The notes beneath the pieces were generated by a model that saw only the letters and a program-made list of their open reading frames with translations, ran no database searches and was not told the DNA's origin. A stretch of 24,698 nt of DNA. Origin: Rhizobiaceae bacterium (GTDB taxonomy: Bacteria; Pseudomonadota; Alphaproteobacteria; Rhizobiales; Rhizobiaceae). Positions 23,268 to 24,698 of the stretch are shown here, piece after piece (positions within the stretch are counted from its first letter, which is position 1; each line of letters opens with the position of its first letter). The DNA is taken from the NCBI GenBank assembly GCA_913776675.1, contig CAJYRE010000156.1, forward strand, positions 1 through 24,698, given 5' to 3'. The position numbers and the translations under genes are program-made.

Positions 23268-24698
23268 TTGGCACCGCCGATCCTCAAGCTTGACGATATT
23301 TTCCTCTCTTTTGGCGGCACGCCGCTGCTCAACGGGGCCAGCCTGCAAGTGGAGCCGGGCGATCGCATCTGCCTTGTCGGCCGCAATGGTTCGGGCAAAT
23401 CGACACTGATGAAAATTGCTGCTGGCCTTGTGGAAGCGCAATCGGGCGAGGTGTTTCGTCATCCATCGGCCACCATCCGCTATCTGGAACAGGCACCCGA
23501 TTTTAGCGGTTATGCCACCGTGCAGGCCTATGCGGAAGCCGGGCTTGGGCCGGGGGATGATCCTTATCGCGTCACCTATCTGCTGGAACATCTGGGCCTC
23601 ACCGGTCAGGAAGACCCGAAGAGCCTGTCAGGTGGAGAAGCGCGCCGTGCGGCGCTTGCGCGGGTGCTGGCACCAGAACCCGACATCCTGATGCTCGATG
23701 AGCCGACCAACCATCTCGATCTGCCCACCATCGAATGGCTGGAAGATGAGCTGCGCAAAACCCGCAGCGCCCTTGTGCTGATCTCGCACGACCGGCGTTT
23801 TCTGGAAAAATGCTCCACCGCCACTGTCTGGCTGGATCGGGGCCTGGCGCGGCGTCTGGCCAAGGGCTTTGCCTTTTTCGAGGAATGGCGCGACAAGGTG
23901 CTGGAAGAAGAAGAGATTGAGCAGCACAAGCTTGGCAAGGCCATTGAGCGTGAAGAACATTGGCTCCGCTATGGCGTGACGGCACGGCGCAAGCGCAACA
24001 TGCGCCGCCTGGGCAATTTGCAGGCCTTGCGCGCCGATTATCGCGGCCATAAGGGGCCGCAGGGCACCATTCAGGCCAGCGTTACTGAGGGCAAGGAAAG
24101 CGGCAAGCTGGTGATTGAGGCGATGCGGATCACCAAAAACTACGGCGATCGCAGCATTGTGGCACCCTTCTCCATCCGGGTGCATCGTGGCGATTGCATC
24201 GGTCTGGTGGGGCCGAACGGTGCGGGCAAAACCACGCTTTTGAAAATGCTCACCGGCCAACTGGCACCCGATGAGGGCACAATCAAGCTGGGCACCAATC
24301 TGGAAATTGCCACGCTGGATCAGAAGCGTGAAGATCTGAACCTTGAAGATACGCTGGCCCATTACCTCACCGATGGGCGCGGCGAGAATCTGCTGGTCAA
24401 TGGCGAGCAAAAGCATGTGACCGGCTATATGAAGGATTTTCTGTTCCAGCCGGAACAGGCGCGCACCCCGATCAAGAATCTTTCCGGTGGTGAGCGTGCC
24501 CGCCTGATGCTGGCCCGGATCATGGCCAAGCCCTCCAACCTGCTGATTCTCGACGAGCCCACCAACGACCTCGACATTGAGACACTCGATCTGTTGCAGG
24601 AAATTGTTTCAGGCTATTCCGGCACGGTCATTCTGGTCAGCCACGACCGTGATTTTCTCGATCGCACCGTGACCTCGACCATCGCGCCCGCCAACCCG
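23268..24698 (+). CDS. ABC-F family ATPase (Uup-like), 3' end outside window
   Basis: 477 residues are visible from TTG 23268 (MAPPILKLDDIFLSFGG), whose SD GGAG lies 8 nt upstream in the end of the preceding gene. There are two ABC cassettes and no membrane segment: Walker A GRNGSGKST with LSGGEARR and MLDEPTNHLD, then a charged linker (EEEEIEQHKL, RRKRNMRR), then Walker A GPNGAGKTT with LSGGERARL and LDEPTNDLD. This is the ABC-F pattern of Uup/EttA-like proteins, which act on ribosomes or, for Uup, also affect DNA transposition and excision. Sequence start and linker favour Uup. A C-terminal coiled coil would be beyond the edge. Confidence 0.93.
   Translation, partial: MAPPILKLDDIFLSFGGTPLLNGASLQVEPGDRICLVGRNGSGKSTLMKIAAGLVEAQSGEVFRHPSATIRYLEQAPDFSGYATVQAYAEAGLGPGDDPYRVTYLLEHLGLTGQEDPKSLSGGEARRAALARVLAPEPDILMLDEPTNHLDLPTIEWLEDELRKTRSALVLISHDRRFLEKCSTATVWLDRGLARRLAKGFAFFEEWRDKVLEEEEIEQHKLGKAIEREEHWLRYGVTARRKRNMRRLGNLQALRADYRGHKGPQGTIQASVTEGKESGKLVIEAMRITKNYGDRSIVAPFSIRVHRGDCIGLVGPNGAGKTTLLKMLTGQLAPDEGTIKLGTNLEIATLDQKREDLNLEDTLAHYLTDGRGENLLVNGEQKHVTGYMKDFLFQPEQARTPIKNLSGGERARLMLARIMAKPSNLLILDEPTNDLDIETLDLLQEIVSGYSGTVILVSHDRDFLDRTVTSTIAPANP

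Overview
The window reads as chromosome of an alphaproteobacterium of the order Hyphomicrobiales (Rhizobiales), most likely a Rhizobiaceae member related to Agrobacterium, Rhizobium or Allorhizobium. The evidence is the gene order rplU-rpmA-GNAT-GNAT-obgE-proB-proA-nadD-rsfS-rlmH, a SAM-II riboswitch in front of an acetyltransferase-type metA, an Irr-type ICE motif upstream of bacterioferritin, and RIME-like mosaic palindromes between genes. The species cannot be fixed from the sequence alone.

Left end (1-2424): bases 1-30 are Illumina TruSeq adapter, so the left edge is a sequencing-library or contig end and not genome. Next come a truncated tyrosine recombinase and an AT-richer Fic-domain gene, both on the minus strand and lying directly 3' of a tRNA-Ser(CGA). 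This looks like the end of an integrated element that uses the tRNA as its attachment site.

Core housekeeping block (2425-12066): tRNA-Ser; rplU-rpmA with a promoter and a strikingly foldable leader; a tandem pair of paralogous GNAT acetyltransferases; an AT-rich orphan membrane-anchored gene followed by a 45-bp perfect palindrome; an EEP-family phosphohydrolase on the minus strand; then the tightly packed obgE-proB-proA-nadD-rsfS-rlmH series (ribosome assembly GTPase, proline synthesis, NAD synthesis, ribosome silencing, 23S rRNA methylation).

Iron storage block (12067-13510): a Bfd-like [2Fe-2S] protein and bacterioferritin. The intergenic DNA is crowded with repeats: two 103-bp RIME-like elements in opposite orientation, two copies of a second palindromic repeat, and a third hairpin module. 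An ICE-like operator lies far upstream of bfr, and two interleaved perfect dyads lie on the bfd promoter.

Minus-strand block (13514-18280): htpG, a Trm112-like protein, a Lon-N-domain protein, a CnoX-type thioredoxin-TPR protein and a prolyl-tRNA editing protein. Several of these concern protein quality control or translational fidelity. Two tRNA-Gly(GCC) genes follow, duplicated together with their promoters.

Right part (19009-24698): galM; metA preceded by a promoter, a SAM-II riboswitch and a terminator-like hairpin, and followed by a GNAT gene; a small basic protein gene with rpsU; thiamine diphosphokinase; and an ABC-F ATPase of the Uup type that runs off the right edge. No CRISPR array, insertion sequence or rRNA gene was seen. 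The least expected items are the possible rplU leader structure, the repeat-filled bfr leader, the dyads at bfd, and the integrase-Fic element at the tRNA.
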